DNA from: Tritonibacter horizontis
Lineage (GTDB): Bacteria > Pseudomonadota > Alphaproteobacteria > Rhodobacterales > Rhodobacteraceae
DNA length: 64,000 nucleotides
Assembly: GCF_001518015.1 (NCBI RefSeq)
Contig: NZ_LPUY01000012.1
Span: 1 to 64,000, forward strand
Direction: 5' to 3'
This document shows positions 60,569-64,000 of this stretch, one piece after another; within the stretch, counting starts at the first letter, position 1, and each line of letters opens with the position of its first letter. A program made the translations under genes and the position numbers. The notes under the pieces were generated by a model that saw nothing but the letters and a program-made list of their open reading frames with translations, ran no database searches and had not been told where the DNA came from.

Positions 60569-60600
60569 GACGGCAAACACCATGGGTCGGGGCTGGGTCT

Positions 60601-61231
<631 letters not shown>

Positions 61232-61253
61232 ATTGCCAACACAACAGGGATAG

Positions 61254-62231
<978 letters not shown>

Positions 62232-62252
62232 GCCGCTGAAATAAGGATCAAA

Positions 62253-62286
62253 CAGCGCGGGTGTCTGGCCTGCGCTGATTTCTTTT
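62253..62286 (+). terminator. Terminator-like stem-loop between dctP and dctQ of system 4
   Basis: CAGCGCGGG (62253-62261) pairs with CCTGCGCTG (62269-62277), with one G-T pair, and is followed by ATTTCTTTT. It lies 22 bases past the dctP stop and 22 before the dctQ start. It looks like a partial terminator that would give more binding protein than membrane subunits. Confidence 0.7.
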
Positions 62287-62298
62287 GGAGAGGTCTGC

Positions 62299-62832
62299 AT
62301 GTTGTTTCGGATATCGGCGGCTTGGGCGCGGCTGGAACTTTGGGGGGCGGGGGCACTGGCGCTGACGGTCACATTGCTCATTCTGTTGAACGTGGTGACC
62401 CGAACGATGGGAAATGCGCTGTTCTGGGTGGATGAGCTGGCGATCTATGCCATGGCCTGGATGACGTTCCTCGGCGCATCCGCCGCGCTGCATTATCGCA
62501 GTTCGGTCAATATCACCCTTTTGCCCAATGCTCTGGCGCCGAAATACCGCGCCCTGATCTGCAAAGGCGTCGATGTGGTCGTGTTTCTCTTCGCGCTGGC
62601 GATGCTCTGGTTCTGCTGGCGTTGGTTCCTGCCGCTGGAGCTTGTACGCGCGGGGTTTGTGGTGTCCGCGTTCCAGGCTGAGACCTTCAATTTCATCTAT
62701 GCCGAACCAACCACCACATTGGGCCTGCCAAAGTATCTGTTCTGGCTGGTGATGTGGTTCTTTGCCCTGGGCGCGACCCTGCATTCGCTGATGCATCTGG
62801 TGACGGCGAACGACAAAGGGGGCGCGGCATGA
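62299..62832 (+). CDS. dctQ: TRAP transporter small membrane subunit (system 4)
   Basis: A 177-residue DctQ subunit with four membrane helices and the signature NALFWVDELAIYAMAWMTFL, then GASAALHYRSSVNITLLPN. The ATG at 62299 has GGAGAGG six bases upstream. Its stop overlaps the dctM start by four bases (ATGA). Confidence 0.92.
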   Translation: MLFRISAAWARLELWGAGALALTVTLLILLNVVTRTMGNALFWVDELAIYAMAWMTFLGASAALHYRSSVNITLLPNALAPKYRALICKGVDVVVFLFALAMLWFCWRWFLPLELVRAGFVVSAFQAETFNFIYAEPTTTLGLPKYLFWLVMWFFALGATLHSLMHLVTANDKGGAA

Positions 62833-64000
62833 GCCCGGTTGTCTTTCTTCTGACGCTGTTCCTGTCGGTGCCGGTGGCCATCGTCCTGGTGGTGACCGCC
62901 ATCTGGTACATCTGGGAAAGCGGCAATACCGTGCTGTTCGACAGCTTTGCCCAAAAGATGTTCTCCGGGCTTGAAAACTATGGGCTGTTGGCGATCCCAC
63001 TGTTCATGCTGACCGGAGAGTTGATGAACGAAGGCGGCATGACCAAACGCCTGATCAATACGGCGCGGATCTTTGTCGGCGGATTTCGCGGCGGGCTGGC
63101 CTATATAAACCTGCTTGCCAATATGTTCATGGCCGCCATCATCGGATCGGCCACGGCGCAGATCGCTGTGATGTCGCGGGCTATGGTTCCCGCGATGCAG
63201 GCCGAGGGCTATGACAAGGGATTTGCCGCCGCGACGACGGCGGCAGGCGGGCTGCTTGCGCCGGTGATCCCTCCTTCGATGATGTTCGTGATCTTCGGCG
63301 TGCTGGCACAGGTGCCCATCGGCGAGATGTTCATCGCCGGGATCCTGCCGGGGCTGCTGCTGGCGGGCAGCTTTGCGCTGGTGATTACCGTGATCGGCTG
63401 GCGCGTGGAGTTTCCCAGGGGTGCATGGATGACCGCACCGGAGGCAGGCCGCACCTTGCTGCAATCCCTGCCCGCAATGCTGATCCCCTTTGCCATCATC
63501 GGCGGCATCCTGTTCGGGATTGCGACACCCACGGAATCCGCCGCCATCGCCTCGCTGATTGCCTTTTTGGTTGGCTGGCTCATCTACCGTGATCTGCGGC
63601 CATCGCAGCTGGGTCAGATGTTCATCCGAACTGCGGTGAATGCGTCGATGATCATCTTCATGATCAGCGCCGCCAGCGTGTTTGGCTGGGTCATCATCTA
63701 CGAAGAAGTGCCGCAGAAAATGGCGGCGCTGATCACCGCCGTCACCTCTGACCCGTTCATGTTCCTGTTGATCGTCAATGTTGCCTTGCTCTGTGTCGGA
63801 ATGGTGGTGGACGGCATCGCGGCGATCATCCTGATCACCCCCATCCTATTGCCGATCGCCACCGGGTCTTATGACATCAGCCCCTATCAATTTGGCGTCG
63901 TGATGTGTCTGAACCTCGCGCTTGGCTTGTTGACGCCGCCGGTTGGGATCGGTCTTTACATCGCGTCCTCGATGAGCGGCACCACCCCCGGCACCATCCT
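62829..64000 (+). CDS. dctM: TRAP transporter large membrane subunit (system 4), cut by the window edge
   Basis: The first 390 or so codons of a DctM channel, open to the last base of the window. MSPVVFLLTLFLSVPVAIVL begins the first helix. ANMFMAAIIGSATAQIAVMS, GGLLAPVIPPSMMFVIFGVL, IATPTESAAIASLIAFLVGW and GLLTPPVGIGLYIASSMSGT are the family signatures. Perhaps 40-50 residues are missing beyond position 64000. It starts with a four-base overlap with dctQ. Confidence 0.93.
   Translation, partial: MSPVVFLLTLFLSVPVAIVLVVTAIWYIWESGNTVLFDSFAQKMFSGLENYGLLAIPLFMLTGELMNEGGMTKRLINTARIFVGGFRGGLAYINLLANMFMAAIIGSATAQIAVMSRAMVPAMQAEGYDKGFAAATTAAGGLLAPVIPPSMMFVIFGVLAQVPIGEMFIAGILPGLLLAGSFALVITVIGWRVEFPRGAWMTAPEAGRTLLQSLPAMLIPFAIIGGILFGIATPTESAAIASLIAFLVGWLIYRDLRPSQLGQMFIRTAVNASMIIFMISAASVFGWVIIYEEVPQKMAALITAVTSDPFMFLLIVNVALLCVGMVVDGIAAIILITPILLPIATGSYDISPYQFGVVMCLNLALGLLTPPVGIGLYIASSMSGTTPGTI

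Overview
The window is GC-rich DNA densely packed with catabolic and transport genes. The many TRAP transporters, tripartite tricarboxylate (TTT) transporters, Gfo/Idh/MocA oxidoreductases and beta-hydroxyacid dehydrogenases are typical of a marine alphaproteobacterium of the Rhodobacterales (Roseobacter group). That assignment is an inference from gene content. I see no rRNA, tRNA, insertion sequence, phage, CRISPR, replication or conjugation gene, so whether this is chromosome or a large plasmid is open. The last gene is cut by the window edge.

Layout: 1-1.4 kb, an AhpD-like gene and a TetR regulator sharing a strong double palindromic operator. 1.4-6.8 kb, aldehyde dehydrogenase, enolase-superfamily dehydratase, GMC oxidoreductase and a divergent LysR. 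6.9-13.6 kb, TRAP system 1 in the unusual order P-M-Q, a beta-hydroxyacid dehydrogenase, a FadR-type GntR with a perfect palindrome, and an acetolactate-synthase-like enzyme. 14-16.6 kb, zinc alcohol dehydrogenase, DHDPS-family aldolase and cupin. 16.7-24.4 kb, a long plus-strand operon (Gfo/Idh, GST, redoxin, TRAP system 2, DUF1330, quinone reductase, hydroxyacid dehydrogenase). 24.4-37.4 kb, a long minus-strand region with two TTT transporters in mirrored order enclosing a Gfo/Idh gene and a TRAP-type binding protein with no signal peptide. 37.6-44.6 kb, an AEC permease, enol-lactonase-like hydrolase, LysR, flavin reductase, BKACE-family enzyme, UTRA-type GntR, malate/lactate-type dehydrogenase and cupin. 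44.7-50.9 kb, a TetR-controlled unit: TRAP system 3 (P divergent from QM), one full-length luciferase-like monooxygenase and one shortened paralogue. 51.4-55.7 kb, a sugar-modification cassette (C-methyltransferase, epimerase/decarboxylase, Gfo/Idh, glycosyltransferase-like protein). 56.1-64 kb, aldehyde dehydrogenase, LysR, aspartate-dehydrogenase-like enzyme, a DHDPS-like protein with a changed active site, 3-hydroxyanthranilate 3,4-dioxygenase and TRAP system 4.

Most units pair one importer with dehydrogenases, aldolases or oxygenases and a local regulator, as expected for uptake and breakdown of organic acids, sugar acids or aromatics. No substrate can be assigned with certainty.

The most interesting points are: (a) the 56-64 kb cluster, where three spaced sites match G(A/G)TAT-N11-ATATC beside a LysR gene, joining a ring-cleaving dioxygenase to an aspartate-dehydrogenase-like enzyme and a DHDPS homologue that has lost its Thr-Thr and Tyr residues; (b) the leaderless TRAP-type binding protein inside a double TTT operon; (c) the TetR/TRAP/short-luciferase-like unit with two TTATC-N4-GATAA sites; (d) stem-loops immediately after five solute-binding-protein genes, one of which may mask the next gene's ribosome binding site.
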